DNA of 64,000 nucleotides from Actinoplanes aureus (lineage in GTDB: Bacteria > Actinomycetota > Actinomycetes > Mycobacteriales > Micromonosporaceae). Shown in pieces: positions 23,331 to 35,575 of this stretch. The notes under the pieces are model-generated. The model had not been told where the DNA came from. It saw nothing but the letters and a program-made list of their open reading frames with translations, and searched no databases. The stretch lies in assembly GCF_015704865.1 (NCBI RefSeq), contig NZ_JADQTO010000001.1, positions 556,090-620,089 on the forward strand, given 5' to 3'. A program made the translations under genes and the position numbers. The first letter of the stretch is position 1. Each line of letters opens with the position of its first letter.

Positions 23331-23800
23331 ACGAAGTCGCCACGCAACTCGGGCCGGTAGGTGGTCAGAGTGCGCGCCTGGAAGTGCGGCGCCCACTCGC
23401 TCACCTGGTGGCTGATCCCGTACTCGGAGGCGAGGCGGAACCCGAACCGGACGTAGTAGCGCGGATCGCCGAGCAGCACCACCAGTGGCTCGCCCAGCGC
23501 GTCGGCGGCGCCGAGCACCGCGTGCATCAGGGCCGAGCCGACGCCGCGCCGGTGGTGATCCGGGTGCACGCTGAGCGGTCCGAGCCCCAGCACGGCAGCG
23601 CCGTCCAGCCGGGCGCGGGTGCAGACGACGTGCCCGATCACGGCGCCGTCCTCGACGGCCACCATGGACAGCTCGGGGATCCAGCCCTCGTCCGCCCGCA
23701 ACTGGTCGACCAGGTCCGCCTCGGTGGGCTGCCCGAAGGCGGCAAGCGTCACGGCGTGAATCTCGGCCGCCTGGGCAGGCGTCTCCCGCTGAACGATCAT
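23303..23800 (-). CDS. GNAT-family N-acetyltransferase
   Basis: 165 residues from ATG 23800. Acetyl-CoA site LGPLSVHPDHHRRGVGSALM; C-terminal YYVRFGFRLASEYGI is typical of the YhbS-like subgroup. Substrate unknown. The last 28 bp overlap the 3' end of cobF. Confidence 0.85.
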   Translation of the reverse strand: MIVQRETPAQAAEIHAVTLAAFGQPTEADLVDQLRADEGWIPELSMVAVEDGAVIGHVVCTRARLDGAAVLGLGPLSVHPDHHRRGVGSALMHAVLGAADALGEPLVVLLGDPRYYVRFGFRLASEYGISHQVSEWAPHFQARTLTTYRPELRGDFVYSEPFNRL

Positions 23801-23842
23801 CCGCTCAGCCTTCCCGGCCCGGCCGACCCCGGGCAACCGATT

Positions 23843-24709
23843 TCAGGCGGCGGCGAGCACCACGTCCATGCGAGCCAGCTCGTCCGGGTCGGCGACGGTG
23901 TCGATACCGGTGATCCGGTCGCCGGCGATGGTGAAGGTGAGAGTCAGCCGGGTCGTCCCGCCGACGATCACCACGGCGCCAGGCAGATCGTCGATGTACG
24001 CCGGCAGCGCGCCCTGGGCCCGCCCGGCGAAGAACCGCGCCACCACCTCGGCACCGCGCGTCTCACCCCGGTCGGCCATCCTCGCGGCGGTCTCGTCGCC
24101 CCGGACCACCACGTCCGGGTCCAGCATGGTGAGCAGCGCCGCCATGTCACCGCCCCGGGACGCCGCCAGGAACGCCGAGACGATCGCCTGCTTGCGTACG
24201 GCTTCCGGCCCCACGCCGGCCGGATCGCTCGGGGCGCCACCCCGTACCCGGCGCCGCGCCCGGCTGGCCAGCTGCCGCGCGGCGGCCGGACTGCGCCCCA
24301 CCACCACCGCGATGTCCTCGAACGAGACGGCGAACATGTCGTGCAGTACGAACGCCAGCCGCTCCGTCGGGGTGAGCGTCTCCAGGACGACCAGCAGGGC
24401 CAGACCGACCGAGTCGGCGAGCAGGGCCTCGCCCTCCGGTCCGGGGCCGGCCGCGACCGCCTCCGGGGCCTCCGGCTCCTCCCGGCGGGCCACCCGGGAG
24501 CGGAGCATGTCCAGGCAGATCCGGCCGACCACGGTGGTCAGCCAGGCGGCCAGGTTGTCCACCGAGTCCGGGTCGGAGCGGCTCAGCCGCAGCCATGCCT
24601 CCTGCACCGCGTCGTCCGCCTCGCTCAGCGAGCCGAGCATCCGGTACGCCACCGCACGCAACCGCGGCCGGTTCGCCTGGAAGCGTTCGGCCAGCACCTC
24701 GTCAGCCAT
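23843..24709 (-). CDS. ECF41-type RNA polymerase sigma factor (SigJ-like)
   Basis: 288 residues. Sigma region 2 (FQANRPRLRAVAYRMLGSLSEADDAVQ...) and region 4 (LTPTERLAFVLHDMFAVSFEDIAVVVGRSPAAARQLASRARRRV) are followed by a ~110-residue SnoaL-like C-terminal domain, which defines the ECF41 group that lacks a classic anti-sigma factor. The group's terminal NPDKL motif appears as ADPDEL, and the DGGGK-like motif is degenerate (VVVRGDET). It faces a carboxymuconolactone-decarboxylase-like gene, the usual ECF41 partner, and its own promoter region carries the ECF41 motif, so autoregulation is likely. Confidence 0.93.
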   Translation of the reverse strand: MADEVLAERFQANRPRLRAVAYRMLGSLSEADDAVQEAWLRLSRSDPDSVDNLAAWLTTVVGRICLDMLRSRVARREEPEAPEAVAAGPGPEGEALLADSVGLALLVVLETLTPTERLAFVLHDMFAVSFEDIAVVVGRSPAAARQLASRARRRVRGGAPSDPAGVGPEAVRKQAIVSAFLAASRGGDMAALLTMLDPDVVVRGDETAARMADRGETRGAEVVARFFAGRAQGALPAYIDDLPGAVVIVGGTTRLTLTFTIAGDRITGIDTVADPDELARMDVVLAAA

Positions 24710-24729
24710 CTTGTGGCCTCCACCACATC

Positions 24730-24756
24730 CGTCACATCGCCCCGATCGGGCCCGTC
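24730..24756 (+). promoter_or_regulatory. ECF41-type promoter for the CMD-family gene
   Basis: CGTCACA (24730-24736), exactly 16 bases, then CGTC (24753-24756): one mismatch from the ECF41 -35 consensus with the same spacing as the divergent promoter. It lies about 47 bases before ATG 24803. Confidence 0.75.
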
Positions 24757-24764
24757 ACACCGCC

Positions 24765-24791
24765 GACGTACGAAACCGCGGCGATGTGACA
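24765..24791 (-). promoter_or_regulatory. ECF41-type promoter for the sigma gene
   Basis: On the minus strand TGTCACA (24785-24791), exactly 16 bases, then CGTC (24765-24768) matches the ECF41 consensus TGTCACA/CGTC. Transcription would begin about 50 bases before the sigma ATG at 24709. Confidence 0.82.
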
Positions 24792-24802
24792 GGAGAATGA
24801 AA

Positions 24803-25255
24803 ATGCAGCCTCGCACGACCACCCCGGCCTCACCCGAGCTGATGAAGGCGATCAACACGCTCTACAAGGAGTCCCACTCGGCCGGTGTGCCGGCCGCGAC
24901 GCTCGAGCTGGTCCACCTGCGGGCCAGCCAGATCAACGGCTGCAGCGTCTGCGTCGACTCGGGTGCCCGCAGCGCCCGGAAGAACGGCGAGACCGACGAC
25001 CGCCTCTTCGCCGTGGCGGCCTGGCGGGAGACGTCGTACTTCACCGACGCCGAGCGGGCCGCCCTGGCACTGGCCGAAGCGGCGACCAGGCTCGCCGACC
25101 GGGCCGACGCCGTACCGGACGAGATCTGGGACGCGGCGGCGAAGCACTACACGGAGCCCCAGCTGGGGGCGCTCGTGTTGTGGATCGCCACCACCAACTT
25201 CTTCAACCGGATCAACGCGACCACCCGGCAGATGGCGCCGCAGACCTGGGGCTGA
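24803..25255 (+). CDS. Carboxymuconolactone decarboxylase/AhpD-like protein
   Basis: 150 residues. The AhpD-like core reads LRASQINGCSVCVDSGARSARKNGE (core INGCSVC): the redox CxxC pair is present, but the His normally four residues after the second Cys is Gly. Helices with AERAALALAEAATRLAD and LGALVLWIATTNFFNRIN complete the fold. ATG 24803 follows AGGAG; another in-frame ATG at 24797 is too close to that site. It is the probable target of the divergent ECF41 sigma factor. Ends 3 bp before the convergent cobN stop. Confidence 0.88.
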   Translation: MQPRTTTPASPELMKAINTLYKESHSAGVPAATLELVHLRASQINGCSVCVDSGARSARKNGETDDRLFAVAAWRETSYFTDAERAALALAEAATRLADRADAVPDEIWDAAAKHYTEPQLGALVLWIATTNFFNRINATTRQMAPQTWG

Positions 25256-25258
25256 GCA

Positions 25259-28888
<3,630 letters not shown>

Positions 28889-28892
28889 GCGC

Positions 28893-28909
28893 GCTCCCCC
28901 TCGGGGGCT
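28893..28909 (-). promoter_or_regulatory. Hairpin able to mask the cobN ribosome site
   Basis: On the minus strand a CCCCC run is followed within a few bases by the GGGGGAG ribosome site of cobN, so the two can pair. It lies downstream of the cobalamin aptamer and is a candidate expression platform acting on translation. Confidence 0.5.
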
Positions 28910-28949
28910 CGACCGGCCCCGCAGCGGAAAACCCAGGCAAACCCAAAGG

Positions 28950-29090
28950 CAGACCGGGTAGTCAGGATCCACGGCGACCGGAGTTCCTGGCTCCCGAGAA
29001 AGTCCTCGGTGACAGTGGCGGGACCGCGCCGGATTCACACCGGCTTCCTCCGCGGCGTCGCCGCTCGTAGGGTCACCACCTTTCCGGTAG
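28950..29090 (-). promoter_or_regulatory. Cobalamin (B12) riboswitch
   Basis: On the minus strand the leader of cobN shows the conserved cobalamin core: GAGGAAGCCGGTGTGAATCC, then GGCGCGGTCCCGCCACTGT, and a B12-box-like segment GGGAGCCAGGAACTCC further 3'. These landmarks fall at about 28981-29054. Outer boundaries are approximate. It should repress cobN when adenosyl- or methylcobalamin is plentiful. Confidence 0.93.
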
Positions 29091-29181
29091 CCGGTGTCCG
29101 GAGTCAAGGCGGGCCCGGCTCTGTGACGCTGCCGACCCACGGATGCGAATCTGTCGGTGCCCGCCCGTAGTATCCGAGGCC

Positions 29182-30447
29182 GTGACTTCCCCCCGATCCG
29201 CCGATGTCGACGCCTGCCCCGGCGCGCTGCGGCTGCATGCCGCGGCCGACGGGCTGCTGGCGCGCGTCCGGCTGCCCGGGGGCATGCTGACCGGCGTTCG
29301 GCTGCGCTCGCTGCGCGAGCTCACCGAGCGGTTCGGCGACGGCCGCCTGGAGCTGACCTCCCGGGCGAATGTGCAGATCAGAGGCGTGCGAGCCGAGCAC
29401 GCGGAGACCTTGGCGGCCGGCTTGCGCACGGCCGGGCTGCTGCCTTCCACAACCCACGATTCGGTACGGAACATCGCCTCCCCGCCGCGACCAGGATCGC
29501 CGCTCCGCGCTCTGGTGCCTCGGTTGGACGCCGCCATCTGCGACGACCCGGCGCTGTCCCGCCTGCCCGGCAAGTTCCTCTTCGCGGTCGGCCACGTCCC
29601 GCTCGCCGCCGACGTGGCCGCGGTGCCGGCCGGCGACAGCTCCGAGAGCCGCACCGCGCCCGGGGCGCCGGCCGGCGAGCGCTACGCCATCCGGTTCGCC
29701 GGACACGACACCGGGCTGCGAGTCGGATTCGAGCAGGTCGTGCCGACGCTGATCGCGGCCGCGCACGCGTTCCTGGGCGAGCGCGAGGCGCAGCGCGGTG
29801 ACGGCCCAGCGGCGTGGCGGCTGCGCGAGCTGGCCGACGGCCCGGCCCGGGTCTCCGCCCGGGTGGCCGCCGCGACGGGCCTGGTGCAGACCGCCGTCGA
29901 GGCCGCGGCGCCGGTCGAGACGTTCGAGCCGGGTGACCTGCTCGGTGTCCTGGAGCAGCCGGACGGGCTGGCCGCGGTCGGCGCTCTGGTGCCGTTGGGG
30001 CAGCTCAGCGGCGTACCGATGAGGGTTTTGGAAGGGGCCGATCGGCTCGTCGTCACGCCCTGGCGTGGGGTGATCGTGACCGATCTGGCACACGCCGCGG
30101 CAGCAGAGTGGGCCGATCGCCTGATCGCGTCGGGGCTGCCGGTCACGGCAGACTCGCCGTGGGTCGGAGTGACCTCGTGCGCGGGCCGGCCCGGCTGCGC
30201 GAGGTCGCTGGCCGACGTCCGCGCCGACGCCGCCGCGGCGTCCCGCTTCGTCGACGGCCTCCCCGTGCACTGGGTGGGTTGCGGGCGAGCCTGCGGCAGC
30301 CCGGCCGGCCGGCACGTCCGGGTCGAGGCGACCGGCACCGGCTACCGGGTGGACCGCCTTCCGGCAGGCCGGGAGCCGGTGGAGGCCGCGCGGGACGCGG
30401 CGGAACGGGATCTGGGGGACATGGTGGCAGCGGCGAGGAGTGCCTGA
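29182..30447 (+). CDS. cobG: Precorrin-3B synthase
   Basis: 421 residues from GTG 29182, eight bases after TAGTAT (leaderless-type). Ferredoxin-like nitrite/sulfite-reductase fold: [34 protein letters not shown] (core [12 protein letters not shown]) and the Cys set SCAGRPGC ... GCGRACGSP that binds the [4Fe-4S] centre. It uses oxygen to form precorrin-3B, marking the aerobic pathway. Divergent from cobN and first of a three-gene unit with cobH and cobIJ. Confidence 0.9.
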   Translation: MTSPRSADVDACPGALRLHAAADGLLARVRLPGGMLTGVRLRSLRELTERFGDGRLELTSRANVQIRGVRAEHAETLAAGLRTAGLLPSTTHDSVRNIASPPRPGSPLRALVPRLDAAICDDPALSRLPGKFLFAVGHVPLAADVAAVPAGDSSESRTAPGAPAGERYAIRFAGHDTGLRVGFEQVVPTLIAAAHAFLGEREAQRGDGPAAWRLRELADGPARVSARVAAATGLVQTAVEAAAPVETFEPGDLLGVLEQPDGLAAVGALVPLGQLSGVPMRVLEGADRLVVTPWRGVIVTDLAHAAAAEWADRLIASGLPVTADSPWVGVTSCAGRPGCARSLADVRADAAAASRFVDGLPVHWVGCGRACGSPAGRHVRVEATGTGYRVDRLPAGREPVEAARDAAERDLGDMVAAARSA

Positions 30448-31064
30448 TGGAGTACGTGCGCGACGGCGCTGAGATCTATCGGCGGTCGTTCGCCACGATC
30501 CGGGCCGAGGCGGACCTCGCCGGGCTGCCCGCGGACGTGTCCCGGGTGGTGGTCCGGATGATCCACGCCTGCGGCATGGTCGATCTGGTGGCGGACGTGC
30601 GGTTCAGCCCGGGTGTGGTGACCGCGGCCCGCAAGGCGCTGCTGGACGGCGCCCCGATCCTCTGCGACGCCGAGATGGTGGCCTCCGGGGTGACCCGCAG
30701 CCGGCTGCCAGCCGCCAACGACGTGATCTGCACGCTGCGCGACCCGGCCGTGCCCGACCTCGCGCAGCGGATCGGCAACACGCGCAGCGCCGCCGCCCTC
30801 GATCTCTGGGGTGACCGCCTGGGCGGTGCCGTGGTGGCCATCGGCAACGCGCCGACCGCCCTGTTCCGGCTGCTGGAGATGGTCGCGGCGGGTGCGCCCC
30901 GGCCGGCCGCCGTGCTCGGCATCCCGGTCGGTTTCATCGGCGCGGCCGAGTCCAAGGAGGCACTCGCCGAGTCCGGCTTGGAATATCTGATCGTGCGCGG
31001 CCGCCGGGGTGGCAGCGCCATCACCGCGGCCGCTGTGAACGCCCTCGCCTCGGAAGCGGAATAG
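30447..31064 (+). CDS. cobH: Precorrin-8X methylmutase
   Basis: 205 residues; ATG 30447 shares its A with the cobG stop (TGATG), so translation is coupled. Catalytic His lies in [15 protein letters not shown]; other family motifs are [31 protein letters not shown] and [16 protein letters not shown]. Moves the C-11 methyl to C-12, giving hydrogenobyrinate. Confidence 0.95.
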   Translation: MEYVRDGAEIYRRSFATIRAEADLAGLPADVSRVVVRMIHACGMVDLVADVRFSPGVVTAARKALLDGAPILCDAEMVASGVTRSRLPAANDVICTLRDPAVPDLAQRIGNTRSAAALDLWGDRLGGAVVAIGNAPTALFRLLEMVAAGAPRPAAVLGIPVGFIGAAESKEALAESGLEYLIVRGRRGGSAITAAAVNALASEAE

Positions 31065-31067
31065 GTT

Positions 31068-32720
31068 ATGACGAACGATACGGTTCAGCCCGGCCGGCTC
31101 TACGGCGTCGGGCTCGGTCCCGGCGACCCCGACCTGGTCACGGTGAAGGCGGCCCGGCTGATCGAAGGGGCCGACGTGGTGGCGTACCACGCGGCGCGGC
31201 ACGGGCGCAGCAACGCCCGGGCGATCGCGGCCGGCTACCTGCGCGAGGGGCAGATCGAGGAGCCGTTGATCTACCCGGTGACCACCGAGACGACCGATCA
31301 CCCGGGCGGTTACCAGGGTGCGATCGACGAGTTCTACGCCGAGTCCGCGGCCCGCCTCGCCGCGCACCTGGACGCCGGCCGGGACGTGGTCGTGCTCGCC
31401 GAGGGTGACCCGTTCTTCTACGGCTCATACATGCACATGCACAAGCGCCTCGCCGACCGGTACGAGACGACGGTCGTCCCCGGCGTCACCTCGGTCAGTG
31501 CCGCCTCCGCCGTGCTCGGCCGCCCGCTGATGGAGCGCGACGAGGTGCTCACCGTGCTCCCCGGCACGCTCGCCCCCGACGACCTGGCGTCCCGGCTCGC
31601 GGACACCGACTCGGCCGCCGTGATGAAGCTGGGCCGGACCTTCGAGGGTGTCCGGGACGCGCTGGACCGGGCCGGCCGGCTCGACGACGCGTGGTACGTG
31701 GAGCGGGCCACCACCGACCGGGAACGCTCCGCCCCGCTGCGCGACGTCGACCCGGAGACGGTGCCGTACTTCTCGCTGGCCCTGCTGCCCAGCCCGGCCG
31801 CCACCGCTTTCTCCGGCGGCACGCTCCCGGCGCAGGAGACCCAGCCGGATCACAGCACCGAGTTCGTGAGCACCAAGCGGCTCGCCGCGATGCGCTCCGA
31901 AGCGGCGACCGACATGATCAGCCTGGAAGGGGCGAACACCGCCGTCCTGGCCGCCGATCACCCGGAGACCGGGCTCGGCAGCGTGACAGTGGTCGGGCTG
32001 GGCCCCGGTTCCCGGGACTGGCTGACCCCGGAGGCGCAGGCGGCGCTCGCCGCGGCGGACGATCTGATCGGCTACGGGCCCTATGTCGACCGGGTTCCGC
32101 CGAACCCCCGGCAGCGCCGGCACTCCTCGGACAACCGGGTCGAGGCCGAGCGGGCGGCGTTCGCGCTGGACCTGGCGAAACGCGGGCGCCGGGTGGCGGT
32201 GGTGTCGTCCGGCGATCCCGGTGTCTTCGCGATGGCCGCGGCGGTGCTCGAGGTCGCCGAGGACACCCGGTGGAAGGACGTGCCGATCCGGATCGTCCCG
32301 GGGCTGACCGCGGCGCAGGCGGTGGCGAGCCGGGCCGGTGCTCCGCTCGGGCACGACTTCTGCATCCTGTCGCTCTCCGACCGGCTCAAGCCGTGGTCGG
32401 CGATCGAGGCCCGGCTGGAGGCGGCGGCCACCGCCGACCTGGTGATCGCGATCTACAACCCGGCGTCGAAGACCCGCACCGAGCAGCTGGTCCGGGCCCT
32501 CGAGCTGCTGCGCCGGCACCGCGCGGGACGGACGCCGGTGGTGGTCGGCCGGGACGTCGGCGGTCCGGCCGAGTCGGTCCGGGTCACCACTCTCGCCGCG
32601 CTCGATCCGGCCAGCATCGACATGCGCTGCCTGCTCATCATCGGCTCGTCGCAGACCCGGGCGGTCACCCGGGGCGACGGCACGACCGCGGTCTACACAC
32701 CCCGTCACTACCCCGGCTGA
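31068..32720 (+). CDS. cobIJ: Fused precorrin-2 C20- / precorrin-3B C17-methyltransferase
   Basis: 550 residues with two tetrapyrrole-methylase domains. The first (about 8-245) is CobI-like: LYGVGLGPGDPDLVTVKA, VVLAEGDPFFYGSY, VVPGVTSVSAASAVLGRPL. A linker of about 60 residues leads to the CobJ-like domain (about 305-550): VTVVGLGPGSRDWLTPEA, LIGYGPYVDRVPPN, VAVVSSGDPGVFAMAAAV, IYNPASKTRTEQLVRAL. The fusion places two steps either side of CobG on one chain. It starts three bases after cobH. Confidence 0.94.
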   Translation: MTNDTVQPGRLYGVGLGPGDPDLVTVKAARLIEGADVVAYHAARHGRSNARAIAAGYLREGQIEEPLIYPVTTETTDHPGGYQGAIDEFYAESAARLAAHLDAGRDVVVLAEGDPFFYGSYMHMHKRLADRYETTVVPGVTSVSAASAVLGRPLMERDEVLTVLPGTLAPDDLASRLADTDSAAVMKLGRTFEGVRDALDRAGRLDDAWYVERATTDRERSAPLRDVDPETVPYFSLALLPSPAATAFSGGTLPAQETQPDHSTEFVSTKRLAAMRSEAATDMISLEGANTAVLAADHPETGLGSVTVVGLGPGSRDWLTPEAQAALAAADDLIGYGPYVDRVPPNPRQRRHSSDNRVEAERAAFALDLAKRGRRVAVVSSGDPGVFAMAAAVLEVAEDTRWKDVPIRIVPGLTAAQAVASRAGAPLGHDFCILSLSDRLKPWSAIEARLEAAATADLVIAIYNPASKTRTEQLVRALELLRRHRAGRTPVVVGRDVGGPAESVRVTTLAALDPASIDMRCLLIIGSSQTRAVTRGDGTTAVYTPRHYPG

Positions 32721-32747
32721 GCCGTCCCGGGCGCGGAACATCGGCCA

Positions 32748-32767
32748 CCGCTTCAGGAATGAAGCGG
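32748..32767 (+). terminator. Possible terminator after cobIJ
   Basis: CCGCTTC (32748-32754) and GAAGCGG (32761-32767) form a 7-bp stem with a six-base loop 28 bases after the cobIJ stop. No T-tract follows. Confidence 0.35.
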
Positions 32768-32888
32768 GTGACCCCGTCCGCTCCCGGGCCGCAACCGCAC
32801 TGCATCGACCGAACCCCTGACAGCGACGGGCCACCGAGCCGAATGGAGGGCCACTTGGATCTGCAACCTTTGTGAAGGGTCGACCCCC

Positions 32889-34424
32889 GTGCATACCGCT
32901 CGCAAACGTGCAGCGATCGTGGCGTCTTCGCTGCTTCTCGCCGTTTCCCTGCCGGCCGCCGAAAGCCTGGCCGCGCCTAGGAAGAACACCGGCGTCAAGC
33001 CCCGCACCACGACCACCGCGGCGAAATCCGCGGTCGGTACCGTGCAGGGTGGCCTCGTGGCGACCCGGCAGAGCCGGCTGGACGCCGTACTGACGGCGAA
33101 GACCATCAACTACTACCCGTCGAACGCGGGCTGGTCGGCGATGTGGACGTCGTTCAACTCCACCAAGATCGACGCGGACCTGGCGAAGGCCGCCGCGCTC
33201 GGCGCCGACAACGTGCGGGTCATCGTGTTCCCGCAGTCGTTCGGCTTCCCGAAGCCGACGGCCGAGTACGCCGACCGGCTCCGCAAGTTCATCAGCATCG
33301 CCGACTCGCACGGCCTGACCGTCAAACTGACGCTCTTCGACTGGTGGGCCGGCTACGGCGACGCCAACGGCAGCGCCACCTGGGCGAAGACGCTGCTGGC
33401 ACCATACGCGGACGACCCGCGGGTGCTCTCCGTCGAGCTGAAGAACGAGATCCCGCCGGCCGACGCGGCCGCCGTCGCGTGGGTCCGGAAGCTGATCCCG
33501 GCGGTACGCGCGGCGGTTCCCGGCATGCCGCTGACCCTGTCGACCGACGGCCAGAGCGGCGCCTCCGGCCTGGCCCGGATCAAGTCGCAGCTGGCCGGCA
33601 CCCCGCTGGACTACTACGACTTCCACTTCTACGGCAACTCGGAACGCTCGCTGGCCGAGATCCGCAAGGCGCAGTCGGCGGTCGCCCCGGCTCCGATCGT
33701 GATCGGTGAGACCGGTCTGAGCACCGCGTCCGGCAGCGAGGGCGAACAGGGCGCGTTCCTGGCTCGGGTGTTCGAGGCGGCGCGGGTCGCCGGGGTGGAC
33801 TCGGTGGCGCCGTGGACTCTCAACGACTTCGCCTCCGGTGCGATCCCGTCCAACTCGCAGGTCTCCAAGGCGCCGGCCCAGTACAAGTTCGGCCTGCACC
33901 GGGTGGACGGCACCGCCAAGTTCGGCGCCTCCGTGGTGCGCACCGCGTGGGCCGGCCGGGCGCTGTCGAACAGCGTTCTGGACCTGGGGTTCGAGGCGAG
34001 CGCGGGTGACTCACCGTGGCGGCCGTACCTGGCCGAGCACGGTACGGCCGTGCGGGCCAAGGACGCGGCGCGGACCGGCACGTTCTCGGTGCGGTTCAGC
34101 GGGACCGGCCGGACCGGCGGCGGGGTGCCGTCGGTGCGTATCTCGCCGCTCCGGCCGGTTCAGGGCGGACAGTCCTGGCACGCCGAGGCGTGGGCCCGTG
34201 GTGCCGGTGTGACCGGCACCAACGAGATCGCGCTGAGCTGGTTCGACAGCAACGACAAGTGGCTGGGCCAGCACTCGTCCAAGCAGGTCGCGAAGGGTAC
34301 GAGCGGCTGGACCAGGCTCACCGTCGACGCGGTGGCGCCGGCCGGTGCGGCCAGCGTCCAGCTTCACCTCAAGTCGGGCGACAACAAGGGCACCGTCTGG
34401 TTCGACGACGTGGTTCTCTCCTGA
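32889..34424 (+). CDS. Secreted GH5-like glycoside hydrolase with C-terminal CBM
   Basis: 511 residues. Signal peptide (about 1-28, ending ESLAAP). Residues about 75-370 form a clan GH-A TIM barrel: LGADNVRVIVFPQSFG, acid/base Glu187 in VELKNEIPP and nucleophile Glu274 in IVIGETGLS, plus DYYDFHFYGN. A C-terminal beta-sandwich (about 365-511, LDLGFEASAG ... GTVWFDDVVLS) resembles CBM4/9-type carbohydrate-binding modules. It should cut a beta-linked polysaccharide outside the cell. It converges on, and overlaps by 61 bp, the last glycosyltransferase gene of the exopolysaccharide cluster, so it may trim that polymer; this is inference. Confidence 0.85.
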   Translation: MHTARKRAAIVASSLLLAVSLPAAESLAAPRKNTGVKPRTTTTAAKSAVGTVQGGLVATRQSRLDAVLTAKTINYYPSNAGWSAMWTSFNSTKIDADLAKAAALGADNVRVIVFPQSFGFPKPTAEYADRLRKFISIADSHGLTVKLTLFDWWAGYGDANGSATWAKTLLAPYADDPRVLSVELKNEIPPADAAAVAWVRKLIPAVRAAVPGMPLTLSTDGQSGASGLARIKSQLAGTPLDYYDFHFYGNSERSLAEIRKAQSAVAPAPIVIGETGLSTASGSEGEQGAFLARVFEAARVAGVDSVAPWTLNDFASGAIPSNSQVSKAPAQYKFGLHRVDGTAKFGASVVRTAWAGRALSNSVLDLGFEASAGDSPWRPYLAEHGTAVRAKDAARTGTFSVRFSGTGRTGGGVPSVRISPLRPVQGGQSWHAEAWARGAGVTGTNEIALSWFDSNDKWLGQHSSKQVAKGTSGWTRLTVDAVAPAGAASVQLHLKSGDNKGTVWFDDVVLS

Positions 34425-35575
34425 CGGATCGGTACCCCGATCCGGTTCAGCAGGCGGTCGTATGCGGCGACCGTGCGCTCCCAGGAAGAAGGATCGGCGT
34501 GCCGCCGGCCGGCCAGACCGGCGGCACGCTCGATGCCGGCCTGCAGTTCGCCCGGTGAGCCCGGCGGCACGAAGACCGTGCCGCTGTACCCCTCGGCGGC
34601 CTCGACCAGGCCACCGACCGCGGTCACCACCACCGGCAGGCCGTGGCTCATCGCGATGTGCAGCGGCCCGCTGGCCGAGCTGCGCCGGTACGGCAGCACC
34701 ACCACGTCCGCCGCGGCGAAGTACTCGTTGACCTCGACGTCCGCGACGTACCGGTTGACGAACGTGATCCGGTCCCGCACCGGCGAGTCGGTGATCAGTT
34801 CGCCCGGCCGGGTCCAGCCCTCCCAGGTCTCCCCCACCACCGTGAGGTGGTAACCGGGTCCCAGCGCGGCGAACGCCTCGACCAGGTCCTCGAGCCCCTT
34901 GTACGGCCGGATCGTCCCGAAGAACAGCAGCCGGCGGATCCCGTCCGATCCCGGCCGCCGCGCCGCCGGCTCGTGGTGGTCGAACGGCCCGTGCAGCGCC
35001 ACCTCAGTCGGTACCCCGCCCAGGGCGTATGCCTCCGTCAAGGCCGCCTGGTCGAACCGGGAGTGCACCACCACCCCGTCGGTACGCCGCAGCAGCGGCC
35101 GGATGCACGCCCGCACATAGCGAGCGGCCCACTGGTGCCGCGCCTCCCCGGTGTCCTGCACCTCGTGGAACTCGACCACCACCTTGATCCCCAGTGACCG
35201 GGCGGCCAGGCACAACACCAGGTAGGAGTGCAGCACGGCCCCGGTCCACCACTGGAGCACCAGGACGTCCGGCCGGAACTCGCGCAGGAACGCCACGGCC
35301 CGGGCCAGGCTCGGCACCGCCCACCAGTCGATGCCGTCGTGTACGCGTACCCCGTCGGCGTAGCGCAGGTCGGCGAGAGAGTGACCGACCCGCTCACGCC
35401 CGGGGTAGAGCCGCGCCGGCAGCAGCCGGCGCATCAGGATCGTGCCCACCTCGAAGCGTTCGGAGAGCGCGTTGCTGAGCCGGCAGGTGTAATAGCTGAT
35501 CCCGGAGAGGAATCGCCATCCGGATCCGACCACTAGGACTCGAACGTCAGCGTTGCGCGGATGCGATACAGGCAC
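34364..35575 (-). CDS. Glycosyltransferase family 4-type
   Basis: 403 residues from GTG 35575, which has GAGGAGG six bases upstream and overlaps the preceding gene by 29 bases. GT-B fold: N-terminal RVLVVGSGWRFLSGISYYTCRL, and C-terminal RRLLFFGTIRPYKGLEDLVEA, ADVVVLPYRRSSASGPLHIAMSHGLPVV (core SASGPLHIAM) with EAAEGYSG. Last gene of the exopolysaccharide operon. Its 3' end overlaps that of the GH5-like gene on the other strand. Confidence 0.86.
   Translation of the reverse strand: MPVSHPRNADVRVLVVGSGWRFLSGISYYTCRLSNALSERFEVGTILMRRLLPARLYPGRERVGHSLADLRYADGVRVHDGIDWWAVPSLARAVAFLREFRPDVLVLQWWTGAVLHSYLVLCLAARSLGIKVVVEFHEVQDTGEARHQWAARYVRACIRPLLRRTDGVVVHSRFDQAALTEAYALGGVPTEVALHGPFDHHEPAARRPGSDGIRRLLFFGTIRPYKGLEDLVEAFAALGPGYHLTVVGETWEGWTRPGELITDSPVRDRITFVNRYVADVEVNEYFAAADVVVLPYRRSSASGPLHIAMSHGLPVVVTAVGGLVEAAEGYSGTVFVPPGSPGELQAGIERAAGLAGRRHADPSSWERTVAAYDRLLNRIGVPIRQERTTSSNQTVPLLSPDLR

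Noticed and set aside
28889..29140. N-terminal extension of CobN through the open frame to 29140
   Set aside because: This stretch contains the cobalamin riboswitch core; a GTG with a good ribosome site at 28888 gives the normal CobN N-terminus.
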